In this document: piece by piece, positions 1-10,642 of the stretch | Position numbering within the stretch: the stretch's first letter is position 1 | Layout of the letters: each line of letters starts with the position of its first letter | Assembly: GCA_029060065.1 (NCBI GenBank) | Contig: JAIDUT010000043.1 | Span: forward strand, 1 to 42,159 | DNA: 42,159 nucleotides | Direction: 5' to 3' | Origin: Clostridia bacterium | Lineage (GTDB): Bacteria > Bacillota > Clostridia > Christensenellales > UBA3700 | Translations under genes and position numbers: made by a program | Notes under the pieces: model-generated | Databases searched by the model: none | What the model saw: only the letters and a program-made list of their open reading frames with translations | Told to the model about the DNA's origin: nothing

Positions 1-2
1 AT

Positions 3-62
3 ATTAGGGTCAGTAAAAGTATACTTTTTTTAGAAATATTAGAAAAACTTCACCTGTTATAG
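3..62 (+). CDS. possible 3' end of a plus-strand gene (partial)
   Basis: One plus-strand frame is open from the window edge for 19 codons and ends in TAG at 60-62. The last residues read SILFLEILEKLHLL. A hairpin suited to termination follows at 84-109. This would fit the tail of a gene converging on ridA, but 19 codons is too short to separate from chance. I do not recognise it. Confidence 0.15.
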   Translation: MRVSKSILFLEILEKLHLL

Positions 63-83
63 AAGTTATGTGAGTAAAATAAT

Positions 84-109
84 AAACCACGCAAAAACTT
101 GCGTGGTTT
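84..109. terminator. bidirectional intrinsic terminator
   Basis: A perfect 11-bp inverted repeat (AAACCACGCAA / TTGCGTGGTTT) has a 4-nt loop. It is followed by TTTATAATT on the plus strand and by TTTATTATTTT on the minus strand. It lies about 130 nt past the ridA stop and could end the ilv transcript from the right and a convergent transcript from the left. Confidence 0.7.
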
Positions 110-127
110 TATAATTAATTTCATGCG

Positions 128-170
128 GTTGAGATTTCTCAATTCCGCTTAGCTTCAGTCGAAATGACAT
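128..170. repeat. short dispersed repeat, copy 1
   Basis: Copy of the family GAGATTTCTC...GTCGAAATGACA, with the half-matching ends ATTTC and GAAAT able to form a weak hairpin. It lies between the ridA stop and the terminator at 84-109. Similar copies occur at 1869, 6904, 8971, 10643, 16973, 19412 and 22759. Confidence 0.75.
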
Positions 171-239
171 ATATCAATATGACGGCTAAGAAGCGATAAA
201 TTCTGCTTTGATTATGTCACTTTAGGCGAAGATTTTCAA

Positions 240-611
240 TTAAACTTCCGCTATTGTGTCGATTTCCACTAACACATTCTTTGGCAAAGTCTTAACCGCT
301 ACGCAAGACCTTGCGGGCTTGGAAGTGAAATACTCGGCATATATGCTATTAAACGTAGCGAAGTCGCCCATATCTGCCAAGAAACATACCGTCTTGACAA
401 CCTTGTCAAGCGAAGAACCGCTTGCCTCTAAGACTGCTTTGACATTCTTGCAGACTTGGTGTGTCTGCTCCTCTATCGTCGTCGCCTCTATATTACCGTT
501 TGCAGGATTGATTGCGATTTGTCCCGAAGTGTATACCATACCTCCGCTAATCATTGCCTGCGAATAAGGTCCGATTGCTTGAGGCGCATTTGTCGTGCTG
601 ACTACTTTCAT
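240..611 (-). CDS. ridA: RidA family enamine/imine deaminase
   Basis: A 123-residue protein of full RidA (YjgF/YER057c/UK114) length. RidA trimers hydrolyse the reactive enamine/imine intermediates released by PLP enzymes such as threonine dehydratase, giving 2-ketobutyrate or pyruvate and ammonia. Family marks seen are the N-terminal APQAIGPYSQA, Arg101 in the PARSCVAV segment (the expected carboxylate-binding arginine) and the C-terminal VEIDTIA. Its ribosome site AGGAGG overlaps the stop codon of ilvA, and the ATG follows 11 nt after that stop, so the two are translated together. This pairing fits its role of clearing the IlvA by-product. Function is confident from sequence and context. 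Confidence 0.93.
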   Translation of the reverse strand: MKVVSTTNAPQAIGPYSQAMISGGMVYTSGQIAINPANGNIEATTIEEQTHQVCKNVKAVLEASGSSLDKVVKTVCFLADMGDFATFNSIYAEYFTSKPARSCVAVKTLPKNVLVEIDTIAEV

Positions 612-622
612 AATAATACCTC

Positions 623-1816
623 CTATACTATCTTAAAGCCTGCTTTTCTAAGCTCGCTTTCTATGCTGTGAATATGCTCGAAATTTTTGGTTTCGATTTG
701 GATATGAAGGAAACAACCGTTGACGTCGCTCCCCTCGTTGGAGCGCTCATGGTGAATAGAAATTACGTTACCGCCCATATCTGATATGATTTTAGAAACG
801 TCGGTAAGCTGTCCTGGCTTGTCAACAAGTTCTAATGTAACGATATAGTTACGTCCGCTCATTACAAGTCCGCGCTTGATAACTCTCGAAAGTATTGTAA
901 CGTCTATGTTACCGCCCGACACCAGACAACATATTCTCTTGCCGTCGGTAGGTATCTTATTGAACATAGTAGCCGCTACCGATACTGCGCCTGCTCCTTC
1001 GGCAACCATTTTGTGTTGTTCAATTAAAGCAAGTATTGCCGCCGATATTTCGTCATCGTTTACGGTAACAATATCGTCAACGTACTTGGATATTAACTCA
1101 TATGTAAGACTGCCCGGTTCTTTGACGGCAATACCGTCCGCTATAGTGTGTACGCTGTCGAGTTTGACAATCTTATGCTCTTTGAAAGACTTTTGCATAC
1201 TTGGAGCGCCACTCGCCTGTACGCCGTAAATCTTGATTGACGGCTTCAGCGACTTTGCCGAAAAAGCAAGTCCGGCTATAAGTCCGCCACCGCCGACGGG
1301 TACGACTATTGCGTCAAGGTCATTGATTTGACTAAGTATCTCAAGACCTATAGTGCCTTGTCCGGCTATTACGTCCTCGTCATTGAAAGGGTGAATAAAG
1401 GTATAACCCTTTTCTTCCTTGAGTTTTAGCGCAGTATTGTAAGCATCGTCATATACGCCCTTGACAAGACATATATCCGCGCCGTAACTTCTCGTAGCGT
1501 TTACCTTGGATATAGGAGCGCCGTCGGGAAGACATATCAAAGACTTGATACCGTTCTTCTTAGCAGATAGCGCTACGCCTTGCGCGTGATTGCCTGCAGA
1601 GCATGCGATAACGCCTTTTTTCTTCTCTTCGTCGCTGAGTTGCGAAATCTTGTAATAAGCTCCGCGCACCTTAAAAGAACCTGTGACTTGAAGATTTTCC
1701 GTCTTGAGAAATACCTCTGCCCCCTCCTTGATTTTGGGAGCGTATATTACGTCTGTTTCTCTTATAGCTTCTTTTAACACCTGTTGGGCATGATATACTT
1801 TATCTATTGTCAACAT
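623..1816 (-). CDS. ilvA: threonine ammonia-lyase (threonine dehydratase)
   Basis: Deaminates L-threonine to 2-oxobutyrate, the entry step to isoleucine. The PLP domain holds the Schiff-base lysine Lys49 in GSFKVRGA, the GNHAQG loop that binds the substrate carboxylate, and the phosphate-binding GGGGLIAG. A single ACT domain follows at about 325-397 (YIVTLELVDKPGQL...), as in the 400-residue TdcB/IlvA-like enzymes rather than the ~510-residue E. coli IlvA with two ACT-like repeats. The position after ilvB-C-D supports a biosynthetic role, although the short form with one ACT is often called catabolic; which effector it answers to cannot be read here. AAAGGA lies 11 nt before the ATG, a rather long spacing. 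It is coupled to ridA downstream. Confidence 0.93.
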   Translation of the reverse strand: MLTIDKVYHAQQVLKEAIRETDVIYAPKIKEGAEVFLKTENLQVTGSFKVRGAYYKISQLSDEEKKKGVIACSAGNHAQGVALSAKKNGIKSLICLPDGAPISKVNATRSYGADICLVKGVYDDAYNTALKLKEEKGYTFIHPFNDEDVIAGQGTIGLEILSQINDLDAIVVPVGGGGLIAGLAFSAKSLKPSIKIYGVQASGAPSMQKSFKEHKIVKLDSVHTIADGIAVKEPGSLTYELISKYVDDIVTVNDDEISAAILALIEQHKMVAEGAGAVSVAATMFNKIPTDGKRICCLVSGGNIDVTILSRVIKRGLVMSGRNYIVTLELVDKPGQLTDVSKIISDMGGNVISIHHERSNEGSDVNGCFLHIQIETKNFEHIHSIESELRKAGFKIV

Positions 1817-1868
1817 ATGATATTTTGTCCTTTATTTTTGTTATTAGTTACATTAAGTCCATTATTCG

Positions 1869-1900
1869 GTAGAGATTTCTCCACTACGGTTGAAATGACA
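1869..1900. repeat. short dispersed repeat, copy 2
   Basis: GTAGAGATTTCTCCACTACG followed by GTTGAAATGACA, a short copy of the dispersed family. It lies in the ilvD-ilvA gap directly next to the larger palindromic element at 1903-2087. Confidence 0.75.
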
Positions 1901-1902
1901 GC

Positions 1903-2087
1903 GCCTAGCCTCGCTTAGAACCAAACGATTTGGAGATAAGGGAGTGGCGCAAGATTTTCACGAGCAAGAACGTTTTCTAGACAATGAAAACGAACGCAGG
2001 CGTACTTGCCGTACGTCAAGTGAGTTTGAAGAATTATAGGAAGCGTTGTTTCCGTGCAAAATTACGGTGCTCCCTTATCTCCAAATC
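1903..2087 (-). repeat. long palindromic element A, abutting the ilvD stop
   Basis: A near-complete palindrome of about 160 bp (1927-2087) plus a 24-nt side module (1903-1926) that starts GCCTAGCC. The outer arms 1927-1944 and 2070-2087 are an exact 18-bp inverted repeat. Pairing continues inward with gaps to the tip, GTAC-TTGCC-GTAC at 2002-2014. The right arm begins inside the TGA stop of ilvD. Sequence between the tips is clearly homologous to elements at 3921-4106 and 17024-17206. There is no U-run after the stem on the minus strand, so it is not a standard terminator. Confidence 0.85.
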
Positions 2088-3750
2088 ACTTCAACACAGC
2101 GCCTTTGTCTGCACTTGTAACAAGTCGAGCGTATCTTGCAAGCCAACCTGTCTTAATATTCGGTTCTTTTACTACAAGATTTGCTCTGCGCGCTTGCAAC
2201 TCTTTGTCGTCCACGCGTACGTTGACGGAGTTATTTGGGATATCGATATCTATGATATCGCCCTCTTTTATTAGAGCAATCTCTCCGCCCTCGGCAGATT
2301 CGGGAGAAACGTGACCGATTGACGCGCCACGGGAAGCTCCGGAAAATCTTCCGTCAGTAATGAGCGCTACGCTCTTATCGAGTTTCATACCTGCCAAAGC
2401 AGAAGTCGGGTTTAGCATTTCTCTCATGCCCGGACCGCCTTTAGGTCCTTCGAATCTTATTACGACTACGTCGCCGGCTTTGATTTTTCCGCCGTAGATT
2501 GCGCTGATTGCGTCGTCTTCGCAATCGTATACTCTTGCCGGTCCCGAGTGAACTAGCATTTCGGGAGCGACCGCGCTACGCTTAACTACGCAACCGTTCT
2601 TGGCAATATTACCCCAAAGTATTGCTATACCGCCTGTGGTAGAATACGGAGCGTCGATAGACTTGATTGTATTGTAGTCCTTAACGCTTGCGTTCTTGAT
2701 ATTTTCGCCGACAGTTTTGCCTGTCGCAGTGATTGCCGTCGTGTCAATAAGATTTTTCTTAGCAAGTTCGCTAAGCACAGCTTGAACACCGCCCGCCGAG
2801 TTGAGGTCTTGCATATGAGTAGGACCTGCCGGAGCTAGGTGACAAAGATTGGGCGTACGCGCGCTTATCTCATTGATAGTCTTTAGGTCAAGCGGGAAGC
2901 CTGCTTCGTTGGAAATTGCAAGCAAGTGCAATACGCTGTTGCTGGAGCAACCCAAAGCCATATCGCAAGCCAAAGCATTGCGGATAGACTTCTCGTTGAT
3001 AATATCTCTTGCCTTTACTCCTCTCTTAACTAAATCCATAATTGCCATACCTGCGTGTTTTGCCAAAGCTATTCTTGAACTCATAACTGCAGGAATAGTT
3101 CCGTTACCCGGTAGAGCTATACCGATAGCCTCGCAAAGGCAGTTCATTGAATTGGCTGTATACATACCCGAACAAGAACCGCAAGACGGACAGCAATTCT
3201 CTTCATACTCGAGAAGTTCTTTATCGTCTATAATATCGGCTTTTCTCGCGCCGACTGCCTCAAACATCTTAGAAAGCGAAGTTTCTTGACCACATACGGT
3301 GCCTGCAAGCATAGGTCCACCGCTCATTACTACTGCAGGAACATTCATTCTCACCGCAGCCATAACCATGCCCGGAACTATCTTATCGCAGTTGGGAACA
3401 AGTACCAATCCGTCAAAGCAGTGCGCCATAGTCATAGTTTCGACACTGTCGGCAATAAGTTCTCTTGATGCCAAGGAATATTTCATTCCGATATGCCCCA
3501 TAGCTATGCCGTCGCAAACGCCTATCGACGGTACCATTATCGGCGTACCGCCGGCAAGTCTTATGCCAGCCTTTACAGCTTCGGTGATTTTGTCTAGATG
3601 TATATGCCCCGGCACAATTTCACTGTGAGCAGATACCACGCCTATGAGCGGACGTTCCAATTCTTCCTTGGTATAACCGCACGCATACAAGAGCGACCTT
3701 TGCGGAGCCGTTTCGACCCCTTTTGTCAAATATTCACTTCTAAGTTTCAT
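2086..3750 (-). CDS. ilvD: dihydroxy-acid dehydratase
   Basis: Dehydrates 2,3-dihydroxy-3-methylbutanoate and its C6 homologue to the 2-keto acids of Val and Ile; an Fe-S cluster enzyme. At 554 residues it is of normal length. Seen are [18 protein letters not shown] (Cys121), [16 protein letters not shown] (Cys193) and the C-terminal [10 protein letters not shown]; Cys121 and Cys193 match two conserved cluster ligands. I start it at the ATG at 3750: AAGAAGGA lies just upstream of it, inside the seven codons that an ATG at 3771 would add, and that farther ATG has no ribosome site. The last codons run straight into palindromic element A. Confidence 0.95.
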   Translation of the reverse strand: MKLRSEYLTKGVETAPQRSLLYACGYTKEELERPLIGVVSAHSEIVPGHIHLDKITEAVKAGIRLAGGTPIMVPSIGVCDGIAMGHIGMKYSLASRELIADSVETMTMAHCFDGLVLVPNCDKIVPGMVMAAVRMNVPAVVMSGGPMLAGTVCGQETSLSKMFEAVGARKADIIDDKELLEYEENCCPSCGSCSGMYTANSMNCLCEAIGIALPGNGTIPAVMSSRIALAKHAGMAIMDLVKRGVKARDIINEKSIRNALACDMALGCSSNSVLHLLAISNEAGFPLDLKTINEISARTPNLCHLAPAGPTHMQDLNSAGGVQAVLSELAKKNLIDTTAITATGKTVGENIKNASVKDYNTIKSIDAPYSTTGGIAILWGNIAKNGCVVKRSAVAPEMLVHSGPARVYDCEDDAISAIYGGKIKAGDVVVIRFEGPKGGPGMREMLNPTSALAGMKLDKSVALITDGRFSGASRGASIGHVSPESAEGGEIALIKEGDIIDIDIPNNSVNVRVDDKELQARRANLVVKEPNIKTGWLARYARLVTSADKGAVLK

Positions 3751-3813
3751 ATTTTCCTTCTTTGCGGTCATGTAAATTTAACCGCTAATTTATTTTGTTA
3801 TTACATATTGTTA

Positions 3814-3835
3814 TTATATTACACGCGTAATATAA
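3814..3835. promoter_or_regulatory. palindrome upstream of ilvD, possible operator
   Basis: A 9-bp inverted repeat TTATATTAC / GTAATATAA with a 4-nt centre (ACGC) lies about 65-85 nt before the ilvD start. A TATAAT-like hexamer sits at its edge on the minus strand. Its core ATATTACACG resembles the palindrome at the his promoter (ATAATACACG at 15121-15130). Role is inferred; no regulator is identified. Confidence 0.35.
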
Positions 3836-3847
3836 GTAATATTTAGT

Positions 3848-3890
3848 TAGTCAAATAAGCCATTTATTAAATAAACGACTTATTTGACTA
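3848..3890. repeat. long hairpin in the ilvC-ilvD gap
   Basis: Perfect 12-bp inverted repeat TAGTCAAATAAG / CTTATTTGACTA with an inner TTTATT/AATAAA stem and a very short loop, so almost the whole 43 bp can pair. On the plus strand it is followed by GATTTTTTAT like a terminator, but no plus-strand gene is present. On the minus strand the right arm supplies a TTGACT that could act as a -35 for ilvD. Its purpose is unclear. Confidence 0.55.
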
Positions 3891-3920
3891 GATTTTTTAT
3901 ATTATTTTGACCAACTGTTT

Positions 3921-4106
3921 GCCTAGCCTTACTTTGAACCGAACAGTTCGATGAGATGGTAGTGGCGTAAGATTTTCACAAACAAGAATTTTTTCTAGAC
4001 GATGAAAACGAACGCAGGCGTACTATATGTACGTCAAGTGAGTTTGAAGACGTATAGGAAGAATTATTGTCGTGTAAAATTGCGACATCTTCCTTCTCGT
4101 CGAACT
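3921..4106 (-). repeat. long palindromic element B, after the ilvC stop
   Basis: Second copy of the element at 1903-2087, with the same order: 24-nt module 3921-3944, left arm from 3945, tip GTAC-TATAT-GTAC at 4020-4032, right arm ending at 4106, two nt before the ilvC stop codon. The outer arms AGTTCGATGAGATGG and AGTTCGACGAGAAGG (right arm read on the minus strand) match at 13 of 15 positions but are unlike the arms of copy A. Inner AATT at 3987-3990 and 4062-4065 replaces the AACG/CGTT pair of copies A and C, so both strands changed together. Confidence 0.85.
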
Positions 4107-4108
4107 CC

Positions 4109-6827
<2,719 letters not shown>

Positions 6828-6861
6828 AATCACTCCATGGTGTATGCTATTCAATTAATTT

Positions 6862-6890
6862 ATATTATAATATTTTAGTCGCAATGTCAA
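6862..6890 (-). promoter_or_regulatory. promoter of the ilv operon
   Basis: TTGACA at 6885-6890 and TAATAT at 6862-6867 with a 17-bp spacer, giving a leader of roughly 28 nt before ilvB. That leaves no room for a T-box or attenuator, so any control would be at the promoter or through element-borne structures farther down. Confidence 0.75.
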
Positions 6891-6903
6891 GCGTTTGCTA
6901 TCA

Positions 6904-6935
6904 GTAGAGATTTCTCGACTTAGCTCGAAATGACT
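6904..6935. repeat. short dispersed repeat, copy 3
   Basis: GTAGAGATTTCTCGACTTAG followed by CTCGAAATGACT, a shorter copy of the dispersed family, just upstream of the ilvB promoter. Confidence 0.7.
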
Positions 6936-7044
6936 TATGACTATGCTTTTATTGTTTGTTCAACTGCTCTAATTCGCCAATCAATACTCTCTTTCTTGGT
7001 TGCTTGGATTTGCCGACTTCTCAATCCAGTTCGGTGAGAAGAAA

Positions 7045-7190
7045 GATAGGCAAAAAATCAAATAGCGAATTTTTTGGCAAGATAGTTTTTAGCGAAGGTC
7101 GTCGTACTATATGTACGTCGGCGTGAACTAAAGGCTATATTGGCGAAAAAGGCGCATTTTAGATTTGCCTAGCCTTTTTTCGAGCCGAAC
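7045..7190 (-). repeat. long palindromic element D, after the aldolase stop
   Basis: A long hairpin with arms 7045-7107 and 7113-7174 around the tip GTAC-TATAT-GTAC (7104-7116). Outer arms GATAGGCAAA / TTTGCCTAGC pair, as do GCGAATTTTTTG...CAAGATAG and CTATATTGGCGAAAAAGGCGC with few mismatches. Its body is not alignable to elements A-C, but the tip is the same, and the 24-nt GCCTAGCC...GAAC module (7167-7190) seen beside A-C lies here between the hairpin and the aldolase stop codon at 7193. A smaller hairpin CTTCTCA...TGAGAAG lies just to the left (about 7016-7042). Confidence 0.75.
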
Positions 7191-7192
7191 AA

Positions 7193-8164
7193 CTATTCCA
7201 GTCCCATTAACTCAAGATATATATTAGCATAATCGGTGCGATTGTTCTTGATACAATCTATCGCTCCCGACGGGTGTCTATCGAGTACGCCTGTGATAAG
7301 ATACGGAATATCGTATCCCCAAACTACACCGCTCTTCTTGAGTTTAAGAATCTCTTCTTCAATGAACTTGAGAATAGGATGCAACTTGTATTTTGGATTC
7401 TTCAAGAAACCTATCAACAACTCGAGCGGACAGTTGCCTGCGCCTCTGCCGAGAGAACTGACCGTCGCGTCAAGGTAGTTTACGCCTGAGACTACGCACT
7501 CGATTGTGTTGGCGAATGCAAGCTGTTGGTTGTTGTGAGCGTGGATACCTACGAACTTGTTGTACTTTGCGCCCATATCGAGATACCTGTCCGCAAGTTT
7601 TCTTATTTGCTCGGGATAGAGCGAACCGTAACTGTCTACAAGATATACTCCGTTGGCGGAAGAATTTCCTATGAGTTCCAATGCTTCGTGGAGGTCGCTC
7701 TCATTGGCATGAGATATTGCCATTATGTTTACGGTCGTTTCATAACCTTTCTTTGCGCAATTCTCCACCATTTCGATAGCCGACGGAATGGTATTGATAT
7801 AGCTTGCTACTCTTACCATATCTATTACGCTCTCGTTCTTGGGAATAATATCCTTATCAATGTCGGTTCTGCCGACGTCTGCCATAACGGCAATCTTGAG
7901 GTCGGAATCGTTGTTGCCGACTATCTCTCTCAAATCTTTTTCCTCGCAGAATTTCCATTTGCCGAATTTGCTCTTGTCAAAAATAGCGCTCGAAGCCTTA
8001 TAGCCGAACTCCATATAATCAACTCCCGCTTGAATATTCGTTTGGTACAATTTCTTGACAAACTCGTCTTCAAAATAAAAACTATTGACAAGTCCCCCGT
8101 CTCTCAACGTGGCGTCAACAACTTTGATTTGCGGACTGAATGATAATAACGTTCTCTTGCCCAT
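7193..8164 (-). CDS. DRE-TIM metallolyase/HMGL-like aldolase, substrate unknown
   Basis: A 323-residue TIM-barrel protein of the HMG-CoA lyase / isopropylmalate synthase / 4-hydroxy-2-oxovalerate aldolase superfamily. Seen: the metal and catalytic motif DATLRDGG (Asp17, Arg21, Asp22), the GIHAHNN metal site (His208, His210) and the GRGAGNCPLE signature (239-248). There is no C-terminal LeuA regulatory domain and no DmpG communication domain, so it is a stand-alone barrel and the substrate cannot be stated. ATG 8164 follows AAAGGAG by six nt; an ORF start 15 codons earlier has no site. It lies 78 nt after hisIE with no terminator seen, so it may share the his transcript. Palindromic element D follows it. 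Confidence 0.8.
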   Translation of the reverse strand: MGKRTLLSFSPQIKVVDATLRDGGLVNSFYFEDEFVKKLYQTNIQAGVDYMEFGYKASSAIFDKSKFGKWKFCEEKDLREIVGNNDSDLKIAVMADVGRTDIDKDIIPKNESVIDMVRVASYINTIPSAIEMVENCAKKGYETTVNIMAISHANESDLHEALELIGNSSANGVYLVDSYGSLYPEQIRKLADRYLDMGAKYNKFVGIHAHNNQQLAFANTIECVVSGVNYLDATVSSLGRGAGNCPLELLIGFLKNPKYKLHPILKFIEEEILKLKKSGVVWGYDIPYLITGVLDRHPSGAIDCIKNNRTDYANIYLELMGLE

Positions 8165-8242
8165 AAATAACTCCTTTGCGTATTTTATAATTTCTATATA
8201 TTTTATCACATATTTTAATTTAATGCAATATATATTTTGATA

Positions 8243-8926
8243 TTATTTATCTTGCTTTATCTTGTCGGTGTTTGACTGAATTTTATCCTCGCCGTATTTA
8301 GGATTGGGCGCTTTACCCTTTCTTGCCATGACCTCTTGGAATACGTCCTGAATAGTTATTCCGCAAGCCTCTGTCAGCACAAGAGCATGATATAATAAGT
8401 CCGACAATTCGCCTACGAGTTCGCCTTTCTTGCCGGCTACGGCTGAAATTACCGTTTCTGTAGCCTCTTCGCCCACCTTTTTGCATATCTTTTCCACGCC
8501 TTTATCAAAGAGATAATTTGTATACGAACCCTCAACCGGATTTTCTTTACGCTGTCTTATGGTTTCGACGTCCTCGAACACAACCTTGTAATCGGGTACA
8601 AACTCAAACTCTTTCAACGTACGGTAAAAACAACTTCTATTGCCCGTATGACACGCAGAACCTATTTGTTCGATAAGCAAAAGCAAGCAATCGCAATCGC
8701 AGTCATAAAGTACCTTCTTTACTTTTTGAAGATGTCCCGACGTTTCGCCCTTCTTCCAAAGGCATTTCCTTGAACGGCTATAATAATGTGCGTAACCGCT
8801 CTCTAACGTCTTATCTATCGCCTCTTGGTTCATATATGCTTGCATAAGTACTTCGCCCGTGTATACGTCCTGCGCTATCGCGCATATAAGTCCGTCGCTA
8901 TTGAACTTGAATTTGATTTGTTCCAT
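8243..8926 (-). CDS. hisIE: bifunctional phosphoribosyl-AMP cyclohydrolase / phosphoribosyl-ATP diphosphatase
   Basis: Carries steps 2 and 3 of histidine synthesis. The N-terminal HisI part (about 1-110) shows YYSRSR, the zinc/magnesium-binding [10 protein letters not shown] segment and the [11 protein letters not shown] motif. The C-terminal HisE part (about 125-215) has the helical [11 protein letters not shown]...[12 protein letters not shown] of the MazG-like all-alpha fold. At 227 residues it is a complete fusion. GGAG lies six nt before ATG 8926. It is the last his gene, separated from hisF by 143 nt that hold two short dispersed repeats. Confidence 0.95.
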   Translation of the reverse strand: MEQIKFKFNSDGLICAIAQDVYTGEVLMQAYMNQEAIDKTLESGYAHYYSRSRKCLWKKGETSGHLQKVKKVLYDCDCDCLLLLIEQIGSACHTGNRSCFYRTLKEFEFVPDYKVVFEDVETIRQRKENPVEGSYTNYLFDKGVEKICKKVGEEATETVISAVAGKKGELVGELSDLLYHALVLTEACGITIQDVFQEVMARKGKAPNPKYGEDKIQSNTDKIKQDK

Positions 8927-8970
8927 ATTTATCTCCGTGTTTGTTAGATTCTATCTTATTTGCTCTATTT

Positions 8971-9012
8971 TTTGAGATTTCTCCACTTCGCTACGCTTCG
9001 GTCGAAATGACA
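8971..9012. repeat. short dispersed repeat, copy 4
   Basis: The longest form of the family: TTTGAGATTTCTCCACTTCG, then CTACGCTTCGGTCGAAATGA and CA. It is inserted in the hisF-hisIE gap within the operon. Confidence 0.8.
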
Positions 9013-9030
9013 TCGATTCCGATTCTGTTC

Positions 9031-9064
9031 TATCCACTTCTCTTTGCTATTCTCGAAATGACGT
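9031..9064. repeat. degenerate short repeat next to copy 4
   Basis: TATCCACTTCTCTTTGCTAT followed by TCTCGAAATGACGT keeps only the second half of the family pattern. It lies 18 nt after copy 4 and touches the hisF stop codon region. Confidence 0.45.
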
Positions 9065-9069
9065 ACTCA

Positions 9070-9831
9070 TCACATTCTTACCGGTATACCCTCGTTCTTA
9101 AGGTATTCCTTAAGCGTCTTTATCTCCAACTCCTTAAAGTGAAAGAGCGACGCCGCAAGCGCCGCGTCCGCGCCTACGCTGTCGTCAAGAACGTCTTTGA
9201 AGTGGCTCATCTTTCCAGCGCCTCCGCTTGCAATGACAGGAATATTGACAGCTTGGCATACTCTTCTTGTCAATTCAAGGTCATACCCTGCCTTAGTTCC
9301 GTCGCCGTCCATAGACGTCAAAAGAATTTCGCCCGCGCCTTTTTTCTCTGCCTCGATTGCCCACTCGATAGCGTCAATACCCGTGTTGATTCTTCCGCCG
9401 TTGAGATACACGTCAAAAGAGCCTTTGTCATTGCGTTTAGCGTCTATAGCGACTACTACGCACTGTCTGCCGAATTTGAGCGCCGAATCGGTGATTAAAT
9501 TGGGATTGCGTACTGCCGACGAGTTGATACTAATCTTGTCTGCGCCAAGATTCAGAAGCGCACGAAAATGCTCGACAGAAGAGATACCTCCGCCAACCGT
9601 CAACGGAATAAAGACTTGCTCCGCAGACCTTGCTATAACGTCGTAAAGAGTATCACGTCCCTCGTGCGTAGCCGTGATGTCCAAGAATACTATCTCGTCT
9701 GCGCGCATCGAATTGTACGCTTTGGCTACTTCCACAGGATTGCCTGCGTCTATTAAGTTGACAAAATTCACTCCCTTGACTACTCTGCCTTTGTTGATGT
9801 CAAGACATGGAATTATTCTCTTGTTTAACAC
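9070..9831 (-). CDS. hisF: imidazole glycerol phosphate synthase, cyclase subunit
   Basis: With HisH makes imidazole glycerol phosphate and AICAR from PRFAR and glutamine-derived ammonia. It is a 253-residue (beta-alpha)8 barrel. Catalytic Asp11 is in [15 protein letters not shown] and the second aspartate is in [15 protein letters not shown]. Phosphate-binding segments GGGISS and ASGGAG are present. Translation starts at GTG 9831, with AGGAG five nt before it; no ATG lies closer. It is 24 nt after hisA. Confidence 0.96.
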   Translation of the reverse strand: MLNKRIIPCLDINKGRVVKGVNFVNLIDAGNPVEVAKAYNSMRADEIVFLDITATHEGRDTLYDVIARSAEQVFIPLTVGGGISSVEHFRALLNLGADKISINSSAVRNPNLITDSALKFGRQCVVVAIDAKRNDKGSFDVYLNGGRINTGIDAIEWAIEAEKKGAGEILLTSMDGDGTKAGYDLELTRRVCQAVNIPVIASGGAGKMSHFKDVLDDSVGADAALAASLFHFKELEIKTLKEYLKNEGIPVRM

Positions 9832-9855
9832 TTCTGCTCCTACTTTTTAGTCTTA

Positions 9856-10572
9856 CTATTGTTTAGATATTTCAAGAGCTTTGCTCAAATCAATAGCTCC
9901 GGTGTAAATCGCTCTACCCAGTATAGCTCCGTATATGTTCTTTTCCTTGACAGCCCTTACGTCGTCAAGCGTAGCCATTCCTCCGCTTGCGATTATATTC
10001 ATACCGCTTTGCTCGGAAAGTCTTTGCGTAGCGTCTACGTTGACACCGCACAATGCTCCGTCTCTGTTTATATCCGTATATATCACGGTATCCGCTCCAC
10101 GCTCTTTCATATCCATAGCCACTTGCAACGGCGTCAGGTTGCTCTTTTCAACCCAACCTTTTATAGCCACTAAGCCGTCTTTTGCGTCGATACCGCAAGC
10201 AATCTTTTTGCCGTATTTTGCACAAGCCTTGTCCATTAAATTGGGATTTGTGACGCAAGCCGTACCCACAATAACTCTACTTGCGCCCACTTCTTCAAGA
10301 TAAAACTTAATTTTGTCAAAGGTCTTTATGCCCCCGCCTATTTGCACGGGAATAGACACGTTTTTAATAAGCTCGATAAGAGTATCTCTATTGACGGTAG
10401 AGTCGTCGAACGCGCCGTTGAGGTCAACAATATGAAGGTACTCCGCCCCCATATCCTGCCACTTCAAAGCCATATCTACAGGCTTTCCGTAGACAGTTAC
10501 ATCTTCTCTCTTGCCGTATAATAATCTCACGGCTCTATTGTCCAATACGTCAACCGCAGGAAAAAGTATCAT
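9856..10572 (-). CDS. hisA: ProFAR isomerase
   Basis: Opens the ribose of ProFAR to PRFAR by an Amadori rearrangement, step 4 of histidine synthesis. The protein is a 238-residue barrel homologous to HisF: catalytic Asp8 in LFPAVDVLDNRAVRL, the general-acid aspartate in VIYTDINRDGAL, and phosphate-binding GGGI and ASGGM loops. GGAG lies five nt before ATG 10572; a GTG two codons earlier would overlap that site, so I use the ATG. The gap upstream to hisH (170 nt) contains two short repeats and a run rich in CACTATT. Confidence 0.95.
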   Translation of the reverse strand: MILFPAVDVLDNRAVRLLYGKREDVTVYGKPVDMALKWQDMGAEYLHIVDLNGAFDDSTVNRDTLIELIKNVSIPVQIGGGIKTFDKIKFYLEEVGASRVIVGTACVTNPNLMDKACAKYGKKIACGIDAKDGLVAIKGWVEKSNLTPLQVAMDMKERGADTVIYTDINRDGALCGVNVDATQRLSEQSGMNIIASGGMATLDDVRAVKEKNIYGAILGRAIYTGAIDLSKALEISKQ

Positions 10573-10598
10573 TTGCACTCCTATATTTTTTAGGTTTA

Positions 10599-10635
10599 GA
10601 TTCTTCGACTTCGCTACGCTTCGCTCAGAATGACG
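10599..10635. repeat. short repeat, second type (GATTCTTCGACTT...CAGAATGACG)
   Basis: GATTCTTCGACTTCGCTACG then CTTCGCTCAGAATGACG. The middle resembles copy 4 of the GAGATTTCTC family but the ends differ (ATTCT/AGAAT in place of ATTTC/GAAAT), and the ends again complement each other. It lies in the hisH-hisA gap. Confidence 0.65.
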
Positions 10636-10642
10636 TCAAATC

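Noticed and set aside
1903..2087. Elements at gene ends as integron attC sites.
   Set aside because: Only copy C has a GTTRRRY-like heptamer (GTTAGGC); A, B and D read GTTTGGT or GTTCGGY. The genes are housekeeping operons of normal layout, not single-gene cassettes, and no integrase is present.
3848..3900. Plus-strand terminator at the TAGTCAAATAAG hairpin followed by T6.
   Set aside because: There is no plus-strand gene for it to end, so I list it only as a hairpin.
6828..7192. T-box or leader-peptide attenuator before ilvB.
   Set aside because: A strong promoter lies only about 28 nt before the start codon, and no T-box sequence or Ile/Val/Leu codon run is present.
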